This document shows positions 46,632 through 55,343 of a stretch of DNA of 64,000 nt, one piece after another; the first letter of the stretch is position 1; every line of letters starts with the position of its first letter. The notes beneath the pieces were generated by a model. The model was not told the origin of the DNA. It made no database searches and saw only the letters and a list, made by a program, of their open reading frames with translations. Made by a program: the position numbers and the translations under genes. The DNA comes from Sphingobacterium paucimobilis HER1398. Its GTDB lineage: Bacteria; Bacteroidota; Bacteroidia; Sphingobacteriales; Sphingobacteriaceae. The stretch is taken from contig NZ_ATDL01000015.1 of the NCBI RefSeq assembly GCF_000416985.1, positions 682,001-746,000 on the forward strand, written 5' to 3'.

Positions 46632-47264
46632 TTAAGCTTCATCACAACGTTGTCTAATTCTTGATTTAGGCTGCTCACTTCTAGATGTTAAACTCTCTAC
46701 GCTCGACAGCTGTTTGCCATCATAAAAACGGTCCTGATCAAAGTGATAATGGTTATAGAACTCATTGGGATCATACGGAGCAGATGCTTGTATAGAAGTG
46801 ATGTCTTTATTTCCTAGATAAATATTTCTGATCAACATCTCGGTTTCCGGATTTATAGAATCTGTTAAATATTCAGGAAGTTGCATAATGTGCCGCATAG
46901 AAATGGGTACTATAACTACTTTGCCATCTGACAAAGGGTTATAACTACGATTGTTTGTGGCAGGACTTGAGGAATTACTTTCGTTTTTATATTGCAACCT
47001 ATCATCATATAGATCTGCAGCACCGATTGGGACAAGTATTTTTTTATCCTCGTCAATATTATAACTGTCTTTATCCACCTCAATGATTATATAGCGCACA
47101 CTACAAGACGTGGGATTGAAAAGTAGTTCCTCAACTTTGCCTATTCTATGTCCTTCGTAGTTTTTCACCATCCACCCTCTGATATCGGGTTGCCCTTCTT
47201 CGATTTCAAAATTACTACAGCCTAATTCTAATAATTCTGTGTTTTGATGTTTTTGTTCAGTCAT
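46632..47264 (-). CDS. PRC-barrel domain protein
   Basis: A 210-residue protein with a PRC-barrel in the first ~100 residues: 'GWMVKNYEGHRIGKVEELLFNP', 'VRYIIIEVDKDS' and 'ILVPIGAADLYDD'. The rest is polar, low in hydrophobic residues and ends in an Arg-rich segment (RSEQPKSRIRQRCDEA); a second similar barrel-like part ('VVIVPISMRHIMQLPEYL') may exist. No signal or membrane segment. PRC-barrel proteins of this size are usually stress-related; the exact role is unknown. It is divergent from the pyrophosphatase gene across 240 bases. Confidence 0.82.
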   Translation of the reverse strand: MTEQKHQNTELLELGCSNFEIEEGQPDIRGWMVKNYEGHRIGKVEELLFNPTSCSVRYIIIEVDKDSYNIDEDKKILVPIGAADLYDDRLQYKNESNSSSPATNNRSYNPLSDGKVVIVPISMRHIMQLPEYLTDSINPETEMLIRNIYLGNKDITSIQASAPYDPNEFYNHYHFDQDRFYDGKQLSSVESLTSRSEQPKSRIRQRCDEA

Positions 47265-47504
47265 CAGAAAAATTTAATGCTTTACATATTTCTATATCAA
47301 ACAGTGCAAACTGAAAATCGTTTTAATGATTCAAAAACTCAGATGCTGCATGAATGTACGTAGTCGGTATAAAACGTAGGGAATACCCCACTAGTAATAG
47401 CTCTAAAAAGTTAATTCTGGCTAACCTCTAAAGGACTCAAAAATAAAACAATTCTTATAGAAAGATGTTTATAAAAAAACACGGAAGATAAATAGAACTT
47501 CAGA

Positions 47505-48314
47505 ATGGATATTCTTTCAGTAACAATAGAAACTCCCGCAGGTAGTTCGCAAAAATTTAATTTTGATCCGTTAAACGGACGGATGGTGTTAAAAAAAGTT
47601 TTACCTGCAGGAATGGTCTTTCCGTTTGACTTTGGTTTTATACCTGGAACCATGGGAGAAGATGGCGATCCCTTAGATGTTATTGTTATCTCTGAATTTT
47701 CAACTTTCCCTGGATGTTCGTTAGAATGCAGAATCGTGGGAGCTTTTGTAATCCATCAATCAGAATCCAGCAAAAGCACTAAATCAATTCGGAATGACCG
47801 CATTATTGCCATTCCTGTTGAGTCAGCTATCTATAGTAAGGTCACAACTATAAAAGACCTTCATCAGCAAGTTATTGCCGATTTAGAAGCATTTTTTGTC
47901 AATTACATCGAACTGGAAGGAAAAAGTCTAAAAGTTGAAAAGCGCATATCGGCAAAAAGGGCAGTCAGATTAGTTGAAAAGAGTAAAAATATATCCTTCA
48001 AGGATCTACTTTTTGAAATTTTTGTACCACTGACTACTCAAGAAGGAAAAAGTTTTCCTGACCGATATTACGATGATTTGAAAAACTTATTACTCAATGA
48101 ATTTGGAGGAGTAACAGTGTATCACAGATCTCCGGCTACTGGCGCGTGGGATGGAAATAAAACTGGAATCGACCAAGACCAGCTTATTGTATTTGAGGTT
48201 ATGAGTCTCTCTGCTGAGAAAAAATTTTGGGATACCTTAAAACATGAACTTGAAATGCAGTTTCATCAGGATGAAATTCTAATAAGAAGCTCTCGGATAA
48301 ACAGGCTTATATAA
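47505..48314 (+). CDS. Inorganic pyrophosphatase with additional C-terminal domain
   Basis: A 269-residue protein. Residues 1-170 form a family I soluble pyrophosphatase: 'FPFDFGFIPGTMGEDGDPLDVIV' contains the DxDPxD metal-binding signature at 53-59, with Lys/Tyr substrate contacts further on ('SAKRAVRLVEK'). Residues about 165-265 are a separate domain ('FEIFVPLTTQEGKSFPDRYYDDL', 'FGGVTVYHRSPATGAWDG', 'QLIVFEVMSLSAEKKFW') that I recall as a stand-alone protein type in other bacteria. The fusion would join PPi hydrolysis to whatever that domain does. The start ATG at 47505 gives the usual short N-terminus. Family call is strong; the role of the extra domain is open. Confidence 0.88.
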   Translation: MDILSVTIETPAGSSQKFNFDPLNGRMVLKKVLPAGMVFPFDFGFIPGTMGEDGDPLDVIVISEFSTFPGCSLECRIVGAFVIHQSESSKSTKSIRNDRIIAIPVESAIYSKVTTIKDLHQQVIADLEAFFVNYIELEGKSLKVEKRISAKRAVRLVEKSKNISFKDLLFEIFVPLTTQEGKSFPDRYYDDLKNLLLNEFGGVTVYHRSPATGAWDGNKTGIDQDQLIVFEVMSLSAEKKFWDTLKHELEMQFHQDEILIRSSRINRLI

Positions 48315-48485
48315 CAGGAAGGTTCCAATGTGCTTTTGTATTACGGATTCAGTTATTCCTATTTTACATTACAGTTGACTTCATGAAAATTCCTAATGAA
48401 ATAAGAAGATTTCAAAATATCTTTCAACTCGTCCCTCAATCATAAGAAAAATTACGCTAGATTTGTGCTAATAAAATTAGTTTTT

Positions 48486-49664
48486 ATGAAGCAATCCGGC
48501 ACAGCAGATCTTCCACTACATTACGGCAAAATACCTAGCTGGCTTTACGAACGTATGTCTGCTCTCGGACTTTCTATTATCGAAAGTATATTATGTGATT
48601 ATGGAAAAGATGAGGTATTGAAAAGACTGGCCGACCCTTTTTGGTTCCAGAGTTTTGGAGCTGTACTTGGTATGGACTGGCATTCATCCGGTATCACGAC
48701 ATCCGTCATGGGCGCGCTGAAACGAGCGATAAATTCCCATGCCAAGCAACTCGGAATATATATATGCGGTGGCAAAGGTAAATTGTCCCGTAATACCCCA
48801 ACTGAGATACAACGGATAGCACATGCGACAGGAATAGATGGCAACAGCCTTGTCCGCGCAAGCAAACTAACCGCCAAAGTAGACAATACCGCTATACAGG
48901 ATGGGTACCAGTTGTACCTTCACAATTTCGTTGTTTCTGACCAGGGGAATTGGGCTGTTGTCCAGCAGGGCATGCACGAATACGACGGTACCGCACGACG
49001 CTATCAATGGCACTCCGAAAACCTGAAGTCATTCGTCGATGAACCCCATAGTGGCATACGTGGTGTTTCCAAAGGACGTATTTTAAACCTGACGGCTTCG
49101 GAAGCTACAGAAAACCGTAAGGGTATCCTATCCCTATCAAAAGATGATCATTCACAGGTTCTGGAAGAAATACGCCATCTGCAGATGCCGATGCGGCATG
49201 ACATACAATCTAAAGATGTCAATTTAAAGCGCTTAGGAGCATTACTATATGTAACCCGGGAAGCTGATATCAATACATTTGAAGATCTGCTTCTATTACA
49301 AGGGGTTGGTCCAAGGACTATGCAGTCATTGGCATTGGTCAGCGAGGTCATACACGGCGCTCCCTGCTGTTTCGATGATCCAGCGCGTTTCTCTTTCGCA
49401 CATGGAGGAAAAGATGGTCATCCATTTCCTGTGCCGATCAAAGTCTATGATGAGGGAGTTAAAATACTGCACAATGGTATACAAAAGTCGAAGTTAGGGA
49501 ATACCGACAAACTAAAAACGATACAGAAACTTCACCAAATCGTATTACAGGCAGAACAACAGTTTACGCCTCAGTTTGATGTGCAGCAAGTTATCGAACA
49601 AGAAAGAAGAGACTCTTGGAAATACGGAGGGAACGGACAACAGTTATCTCTATTTTCATACTAG
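48486..49664 (+). CDS. DUF763 domain-containing protein
   Basis: A 392-residue protein. The N-terminus 'MKQSGTADLPLHYGKIPSWLYERM' is the typical opening of DUF763 proteins, so I start at 48486 and not at the ATG seven codons earlier. Other family signatures are 'GAVLGMDWHSSGITTSVMGALKRAIN' and 'LLLQGVGPRTMQSLALVSEVIHGAP', the latter a helix-hairpin-helix-like element, and 'FSFAHGGKDGHPFPVP'. The HhH element hints at nucleic acid binding. The function of the family is not established. It stands between the pyrophosphatase and the YciE-like gene with its own spacing, apparently as a single gene. Confidence 0.9.
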   Translation: MKQSGTADLPLHYGKIPSWLYERMSALGLSIIESILCDYGKDEVLKRLADPFWFQSFGAVLGMDWHSSGITTSVMGALKRAINSHAKQLGIYICGGKGKLSRNTPTEIQRIAHATGIDGNSLVRASKLTAKVDNTAIQDGYQLYLHNFVVSDQGNWAVVQQGMHEYDGTARRYQWHSENLKSFVDEPHSGIRGVSKGRILNLTASEATENRKGILSLSKDDHSQVLEEIRHLQMPMRHDIQSKDVNLKRLGALLYVTREADINTFEDLLLLQGVGPRTMQSLALVSEVIHGAPCCFDDPARFSFAHGGKDGHPFPVPIKVYDEGVKILHNGIQKSKLGNTDKLKTIQKLHQIVLQAEQQFTPQFDVQQVIEQERRDSWKYGGNGQQLSLFSY

Positions 49665-49779
49665 TTGATACTTTCGATATTATCTCAAGATTTAAGTTAT
49701 TTCTCGAAATCATGTATTTATTATCGAACCGAGACAGAAATTTTCGGATATTTGATTTAAATAATTTTTAAAAAAAAGA

Positions 49780-49799
49780 TCAGGTGAAACTTCACCTGA
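49780..49799 (-). terminator. Terminator downstream of the YciE-like gene
   Basis: TCAGGTGA / TCACCTGA with a 4-base loop, followed on the minus strand by a run of seven T. It lies 36 bases after the stop of the gene at 49835. Confidence 0.75.
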
Positions 49800-49834
49800 C
49801 CTCATAACACATTAATAATATAGCAGCAAATTAA

Positions 49835-50347
49835 TTATGTATTTTCATATACCAAATTCATTGCGATCTCCGTAAGTAAAGTATCTGTTTCTTTTTCTTC
49901 TGCTAACGTTTCGCCTAATAATTGTTTGGCTTCTTCATGTTCCATTAATTTGGCAAATGTAGCAAGGCTACCGTAGCTTGCTATTTCGTAGTGTTCAACT
50001 TTCTGCGCTGCTACTATCAAGGCTGCATCAATAACCTCGGGACTATCTTGAAATTCTTCTACAAGTTCATCCGCTTCGGCCAGTAGACCTTCCATAGCCT
50101 TGCATTTCTTGCCTCGTGCTGTAATGCCCAAATTGGAAAAAATACTTTTTAATCGCTCAATATGACCTTCCGTCTGTTCGTGGTGGGTTTGAAAAGCCGA
50201 TTTTAATTTCTCATCTTTTGCCGCTTTTATCATTTTTTTTAATCCAGTCAGGAGTTGACGTTCGGCTCCTAACATATCTTTTAATTCATCTACAAATAAC
50301 TCGTGCAGATGCCCGTTAGGCATTTCATTTTCTTTTTTCTGTGCCAT
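49835..50347 (-). CDS. YciE/YciF-like ferritin-fold protein (DUF892)
   Basis: A 170-residue all-helical protein with the DUF892 pattern: 'HELFVDELKDMLGAERQLLTGLKKMIKAA', 'FQTHHEQTEGHIERLKSIFSNLG', 'AAQKVEHYEIASYGSLATFAKLM' and 'EEKETDTLL'. Glu and His residues placed in four helices form a ferritin-like di-metal site (for example E and H in QTHHEQTEGH and VEHYE). It is a stress-induced protein in enterobacteria; the substrate is unknown. It is a monocistronic minus-strand gene with its own terminator and sits just downstream of the cyanophycin operon. Confidence 0.93.
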   Translation of the reverse strand: MAQKKENEMPNGHLHELFVDELKDMLGAERQLLTGLKKMIKAAKDEKLKSAFQTHHEQTEGHIERLKSIFSNLGITARGKKCKAMEGLLAEADELVEEFQDSPEVIDAALIVAAQKVEHYEIASYGSLATFAKLMEHEEAKQLLGETLAEEKETDTLLTEIAMNLVYENT

Positions 50348-50467
50348 AGTAATAGTTTTTTAAATTAAAGATTTATGATGATATAACTCTTAATCTTGTG
50401 AATAGTTTTTTCTTTGATCATATCACGTATATCAACATATAATGATTAGGTATTTTTACTGCCTCAT

Positions 50468-51373
50468 TTAATAAATATGCACCTCAGATTTCCCGTATTT
50501 ATCCACCCAAGCACGGTGCATACGCTGGCTATTAAAATAGATGGCCAATTCTCCATCACCATCAATACCAATGATTCCTATGTCACCTTCCCATTTATTG
50601 TTTTTAATAACCTGTTCAGCAGCCTCCTGGATGGGCATGTTCCTAATATCGATCATCATAGCGATGCTGTATCCTGTAAGTCCCTTCATTAACAACTCTC
50701 CATCGCCGGTTCCTGATATCGCACAAGTCGCATTATCGGCGTAGCACCCAGCACCAATAAGGCAACTGTCACCAATACGACCTGCAGCCTTTCCTGGAGT
50801 GCCTCCAGTTGAAGTTGTTGAGGCTAGGTTACCATCCTGATCCAAGGCAACTGCACCTACTGTACCGCCAGATTTAGCATATGGATCATGGTCTTGTTTT
50901 ATAGCATTTTCTACCCATGCCCGCCGTTGCTCTTCTGTTACAAAATATCCACAATCTACTGTAGGAATATGCTGCTGAACAGCAAAATTATCGGCTCCCA
51001 CCCCAGCCAACAAAAGATGGCTACTATGCCGACGCACCTGATCAGCCAATAATATGGGATTTCTAGCGCGTGTCACTAAAGCAACTCCTCCAGCACTTAG
51101 ATCTGCTCCATTCATGATTGCAGCATCCATCTCAATATCACCATCCTTATTTAATGCTGAGCCCCTGCCCGCATTAAATAAAGGATCATCTTCGAGCATG
51201 GAAACCACAGAACGAACTACCGAAATAGCTGGCTCGCCTTTTTTAAGCATCCTGTATCCAGTATTGGCGATTCTCTGAAGTGAATCTTTATATTGTTTTT
51301 TATTGGCACGAATAAATTCATTGTCCGGCCCAGCGCCTCCGTGAATTGCTAATGCTATTTTTGAATATTTCAT
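50468..51373 (-). CDS. Isoaspartyl peptidase/plant-type asparaginase
   Basis: A 301-residue Ntn-hydrolase precursor. The signature 'IALAIHGGAG' is at the N-terminus, 'NAGRGSALNKDGDIEMDAAIM' follows, and the autocleavage site lies before Thr171 in 'SGGTVGAVALDQDGNLASTTSTGG', giving alpha and beta subunits. It hydrolyses beta-aspartyl dipeptides. It is the last gene of the operon, 16 bases after cyanophycinase, where it would split the beta-Asp-Arg released from cyanophycin into free amino acids. This completes the polymer's degradation route. Confidence 0.95.
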   Translation of the reverse strand: MKYSKIALAIHGGAGPDNEFIRANKKQYKDSLQRIANTGYRMLKKGEPAISVVRSVVSMLEDDPLFNAGRGSALNKDGDIEMDAAIMNGADLSAGGVALVTRARNPILLADQVRRHSSHLLLAGVGADNFAVQQHIPTVDCGYFVTEEQRRAWVENAIKQDHDPYAKSGGTVGAVALDQDGNLASTTSTGGTPGKAAGRIGDSCLIGAGCYADNATCAISGTGDGELLMKGLTGYSIAMMIDIRNMPIQEAAEQVIKNNKWEGDIGIIGIDGDGELAIYFNSQRMHRAWVDKYGKSEVHIY

Positions 51374-51389
51374 ACTGTATTTCTTACCG

Positions 51390-52244
51390 TTATACTGACT
51401 TCATGGGATCCTCAAAATCAATTCGTCTGCTTTTTATATCAAAAGAACAATTTCTAGTTAATACATGTACTTTCAATCCTTCTACATAAATAGGCTCATC
51501 TTTTGACGCCTCAGCTATATTTGTATGCGCTATCTGGCATCCGTCAATTAAGATAACCATTCCTGTACCTATACATTTCGCTTTATTTCCCTTAGTGATC
51601 AGCAACGCAGCATCTTCTCCAAGACCTATACCGAGGTTTTGTGGATTTAATGCTATTGCTTGCGCAAGACGACTAAACCGACCACGTTTAATAAAATGGG
51701 TATCAATGATACAGCCATTGGCGAGCGCTAAGCCTGCAGAGGTTTGCAGATCGCCTGCAAGTAATGCTTCCGAAACACTCCCCTCTGCAATCATTATAAT
51801 TGACATAGCCATTGCACCTGCACTGGTACCTGCCACTAAAAACTTCGTGTCCTCCTGATATCTACACCTTATAGCATCACCCACATCTGTCCCACCGATA
51901 ACGGTAGCCAACTTAAGTTGGTCGCCACCTGTAAAAAATACTACCCTAGTATCTTCTATCCGTTGGATTGTTTCTATGTCTCGAGCCTGGATTTTATCCC
52001 TTATATCTAAAAAGCCAATATTTGTATAACCTAACTTTTTAAACGTCTGCTTGTAGGTTTCAGTTAACTCATCAGGAACAGATGACGCCGAAGTGATCAC
52101 CTCAATCCGATCTTTCTTTTCATTATCTGGCAATAGCGTTTTGAGAACCTCAAAATGATCACCTTGTATCATTTCTTCAGAAGGATGCTTTCCCTCCCGC
52201 TCTTCAGCGCCTCCAATAATCAATAACCGACCTTTAGGAACCAT
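51390..52244 (-). CDS. cphB: Cyanophycinase
   Basis: A 284-residue serine peptidase of the S51 family. 'GRLLIIGGAEER' opens the protein, 'FFTGGDQLKLA' follows, and the nucleophile is Ser141 in 'VAGTSAGAMAMS'. 'GIGLGEDAALLI' and 'GCIIDTHFIKRGRFSRLAQA' complete the family pattern. It cleaves the cyanophycin backbone into beta-Asp-Arg dipeptides inside the cell. Its start overlaps the stop of the synthetase gene by 11 bases, so the two are translationally coupled. The next gene hydrolyses the dipeptide. Confidence 0.96.
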   Translation of the reverse strand: MVPKGRLLIIGGAEEREGKHPSEEMIQGDHFEVLKTLLPDNEKKDRIEVITSASSVPDELTETYKQTFKKLGYTNIGFLDIRDKIQARDIETIQRIEDTRVVFFTGGDQLKLATVIGGTDVGDAIRCRYQEDTKFLVAGTSAGAMAMSIIMIAEGSVSEALLAGDLQTSAGLALANGCIIDTHFIKRGRFSRLAQAIALNPQNLGIGLGEDAALLITKGNKAKCIGTGMVILIDGCQIAHTNIAEASKDEPIYVEGLKVHVLTRNCSFDIKSRRIDFEDPMKSV

Positions 52245-54867
52245 AAAGTTTTATATTTTCTTGTCCAACTTTTATTAATTTTTCTACATATTTTATGGAT
52301 GACCTGCTATCGTCACTACTCAAAAAAATCAAGGAGCCGTGCGGGGCATGCTCTAAGGCGTATTTTATTGCCTCCTCCTCATCAGAAATAATTGTGGCCG
52401 AAACATTGGGTTTGTGAATTTTCATACCCTCAGTCAAAAGTATAGTGATCTCATCGGGTGTCCTCCCCCTACAATCTTTATCATGACGTATAATAATCGT
52501 ATCAAATATCCTTGCTGCGTATTTCCCTATGTTAATAATATCTTTATCTCGGCGATCTCCGGTAGCGGTTATAATACCGACTTTTTCCGAAACTTGGATT
52601 TTATTAAGATATCTTTCGAGCGCTGCATAGCCATGTCCGTTGTGTGCATAGTCTATAACAACTCTATGATTAGTAGTTACAAATTCATTCATCCTTCCGA
52701 CATTCATCTCGGTAGTCAGGTAAAATGATTTTAGTCCTAAACGTATATATTTTAGTTTGACTCCCATTCCGAATGTAGCTAAGACTGCAGTCATACTATT
52801 CTGAATCATACAATCATATTTACCGTCCATCGTAATTGGTATATCTATAGTACGAATTACGCGAACGGTTTTCTGTTGAAATCCTAACATTATCCATCCT
52901 TCATCGAGATATACCACAAGACCACCCGCATGAAAATGATCAGCGATTGCTTGATTGTTCTTATCGAGTGAGAATAAGGCGATACGGGCATCTGTATGTT
53001 TACTCATTTGAAACACGTTTTCATCATCCGCATTCAGCACTGCAATGCCGTGTGCGTAGGTCGATTCCGGAAGTATTCGTTTCACTCGTGTCAAATCTTC
53101 CAAATCGTTTATACCATCGATACCAAGGTGATCCTCTGCTACATTGGTCACAATACTTATATCGCAGCGATCGAATCCTAATCCGGCACGTAGCATTCCA
53201 CCTCTTGCACATTCGAGCACTGCACACTCTACTGCAGGATCTTGCAATACCACAGTCGCGCTTGCAGGGCCGCTACAATCACCTTCTGCTATGCATTCCC
53301 CATCGATATATATGCCCTCGGTGGTGGTTGTGCCCACCAATTTGCCTGCCTGTTTTAATAAATGTGTCGTTAGTAATGTTGTGGTGGTCTTACCGTTTGT
53401 ACCCGTAACACCAATTATAGGAATACGACCTGTATTTTTACGAGGAAAGAGCAGATCTATCATCGCTTGCCCGACATCTCTTGCCTGCCCTTTGGATGGA
53501 TGGGTATGCATACGAAAACCTGGTGCTGCATTAACTTCAAGCACGGCTCCGTTTTTCTGTGTCATTGGCTCCTGGATATCTGACGATATCACATCTATTC
53601 CGCATACATCCAAGCCTATCAGCCTTGCCACTCTTTCCATCATACGTTTAGTAAGCTGCGGTACAATGTCTGTTACATCTTCTGCCGTGCCACCTGTAGA
53701 AAGATTTGCGGTATCCTTGACATGCAGTACCGTTCCAGATGGCAGCACATGGTCTAAAGAAAGGTGATGTTCTTTTAAGATCTGTTCAGTATCTTTATCT
53801 ATCTTTATGCGAGTCAGTACTTGATCGTGTCCTTCGCCACGCAGCGGATTAGAATTTTCGATAGTTATAAGCTCACGAATCGAATTTTTACCATCGCCGG
53901 TTACTTTAGCAGGACTACGTCTTGAAATAGCTACCACTTTGTAATTGATAACTAAAAACCGGTAGTCTTCACCTCTAACAAAACGTTCGACCATGACATT
54001 CGCTGATTCCCTACAGGCCCTATGAAATGCCAATATCGCTTCTTCTTCATTTAAAATATGTGTTGTTACACCGCGCCCATGGTTACCATCTACAGGCTTT
54101 ATAGCAAGTGGGTAGCCGAGACGTTGTATTGCGTCATCTAACTCATTTAAATGACTAATTACTTCTCCATTTGGTACAGGGATATTATTTTCGGCGAGTA
54201 TTGCTTTAACCTGTGCTTTGTCTTGTGCCAACTCCACTGCTATATTACTGGTAGAGTCCGCTACTGTAGCACATATGCGCCTCTGTTTATTCCCATAGCC
54301 TAACATGACAATGGAATCTTCATTCAACCTACGCCATGGGATATTTCTTGATACTGCTGCGTCTACAATAGCCTGGGTACTAGGCCCCAAACGTTCTTCT
54401 CGGTACAATAGACGTAAATGCTCAAGGCATGGCTCTAAATCAAATTTCTTATTTTCGGCCAACGCCTGAACTAAGCCGACCGCGTATTTTGCGGCTTCAA
54501 TCCCAGCTTTTTCATATAGGTAAGAAAATACAACGTTATAAACAGCATATTGGCCTGTACCTCGAGTACGACCAAAACCACACTCCATCCCTGCCAAACA
54601 TTGGAGCTCTAAAGCTACATGCTCTATGACATGTCCCAACCATGTTCCTTCACGCAGGCGAGTAAAAAAGCCGCCTTCTACTCCTTCTGAACAACGATGC
54701 GTAAATAAAGAAGGTAATAGGTCTTCCAAGCGATCTGCAAATCCCGCAAGTTTATTGGATGGTTTTGTTTCATAATCTCCTATATCAAGCGTCATCTGGA
54801 TCAGCTTGGTACGATTTACGGACCAATAATTTGGTCCCCTTAGTGCACGAATCTTTAAAATATTCAT
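52234..54867 (-). CDS. cphA: Cyanophycin synthetase
   Basis: An 877-residue three-part enzyme. The N-terminal domain (1-160) opens 'LRGPNYWSVNRTKLIQM'. The ATP-grasp domain (about 215-475) has 'YPLAIKPVDGNHGRGV' and 'EVNAAPGFRMHTHP'. The C-terminal Mur-ligase-like domain starts near 489 with the P-loop 'GVTGTNGKTTTTLL', then 'VLECARGGMLRAGLGFDRCD' and 'DYAHNGHGY'. It adds Asp to the backbone and Arg to side chains without a ribosome, making a nitrogen and carbon store. Length and domain order are normal for CphA. It is the first gene of the operon with cyanophycinase and isoaspartyl peptidase. No regulator is adjacent. Confidence 0.97.
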   Translation of the reverse strand: MNILKIRALRGPNYWSVNRTKLIQMTLDIGDYETKPSNKLAGFADRLEDLLPSLFTHRCSEGVEGGFFTRLREGTWLGHVIEHVALELQCLAGMECGFGRTRGTGQYAVYNVVFSYLYEKAGIEAAKYAVGLVQALAENKKFDLEPCLEHLRLLYREERLGPSTQAIVDAAVSRNIPWRRLNEDSIVMLGYGNKQRRICATVADSTSNIAVELAQDKAQVKAILAENNIPVPNGEVISHLNELDDAIQRLGYPLAIKPVDGNHGRGVTTHILNEEEAILAFHRACRESANVMVERFVRGEDYRFLVINYKVVAISRRSPAKVTGDGKNSIRELITIENSNPLRGEGHDQVLTRIKIDKDTEQILKEHHLSLDHVLPSGTVLHVKDTANLSTGGTAEDVTDIVPQLTKRMMERVARLIGLDVCGIDVISSDIQEPMTQKNGAVLEVNAAPGFRMHTHPSKGQARDVGQAMIDLLFPRKNTGRIPIIGVTGTNGKTTTTLLTTHLLKQAGKLVGTTTTEGIYIDGECIAEGDCSGPASATVVLQDPAVECAVLECARGGMLRAGLGFDRCDISIVTNVAEDHLGIDGINDLEDLTRVKRILPESTYAHGIAVLNADDENVFQMSKHTDARIALFSLDKNNQAIADHFHAGGLVVYLDEGWIMLGFQQKTVRVIRTIDIPITMDGKYDCMIQNSMTAVLATFGMGVKLKYIRLGLKSFYLTTEMNVGRMNEFVTTNHRVVIDYAHNGHGYAALERYLNKIQVSEKVGIITATGDRRDKDIINIGKYAARIFDTIIIRHDKDCRGRTPDEITILLTEGMKIHKPNVSATIISDEEEAIKYALEHAPHGSLIFLSSDDSRSSIKYVEKLIKVGQENIKLYGS

Positions 54868-55127
54868 AGATACAGTTTATATAATGTTTTTCGTGTATCT
54901 GAACATTGCTAAATATTTAAAGTTTATTGTTTTTATACGCAAACCCCACGATTTTAATACGTTTTTAGTGAGGATTATTTACTTGTTATACACCTCTCTA
55001 TCAAAAGACAAAGTACAATGCCTTACGGGAATGATCTTTTTCCTTATATCAAGTTTTTAATCCCAACCTTGTTCTTATGCAATCGTTCGTCAGAAAAAAA
55101 TAAAAGTAAATAATAAGGCCACCAGAT

Positions 55128-55284
55128 ACTAATGCTTTTGAAGCATTGAATGTTCATTCTTATAAACACATTAAAGGATTTGAAGCAAACGGAATGACCG
55201 ATTTTTGACAGGGCGAGTCTACACGATATAGGAATTAAAAACAACGTCGATTACGAAGAAATATTGGATTTAATTACAGTGTAA
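55128..55284 (+). pseudogene. Short decayed reading frame between cphA and ligD
   Basis: Two overlapping frames read like one broken protein: TNAFEALNVHSYKHIKGF, EANGMTDF and stop, then SLHDIGIKNNVDYEEILDLI-TV and stop, one frame apart. No family recognised. The remainder of 54868-55343 shows no other gene; it must hold the cphA promoter. Confidence 0.3.
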
Positions 55285-55343
55285 CTGACAATATCAAAAA
55301 TATGAAAGACAATACCGATTTATCACGTAATATATTAACTATT

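Noticed and set aside
55044..55244. 66-codon minus-strand frame in the cphA-ligD gap
   Set aside because: It is antisense to the more coding-like decayed frame at 55128-55284.
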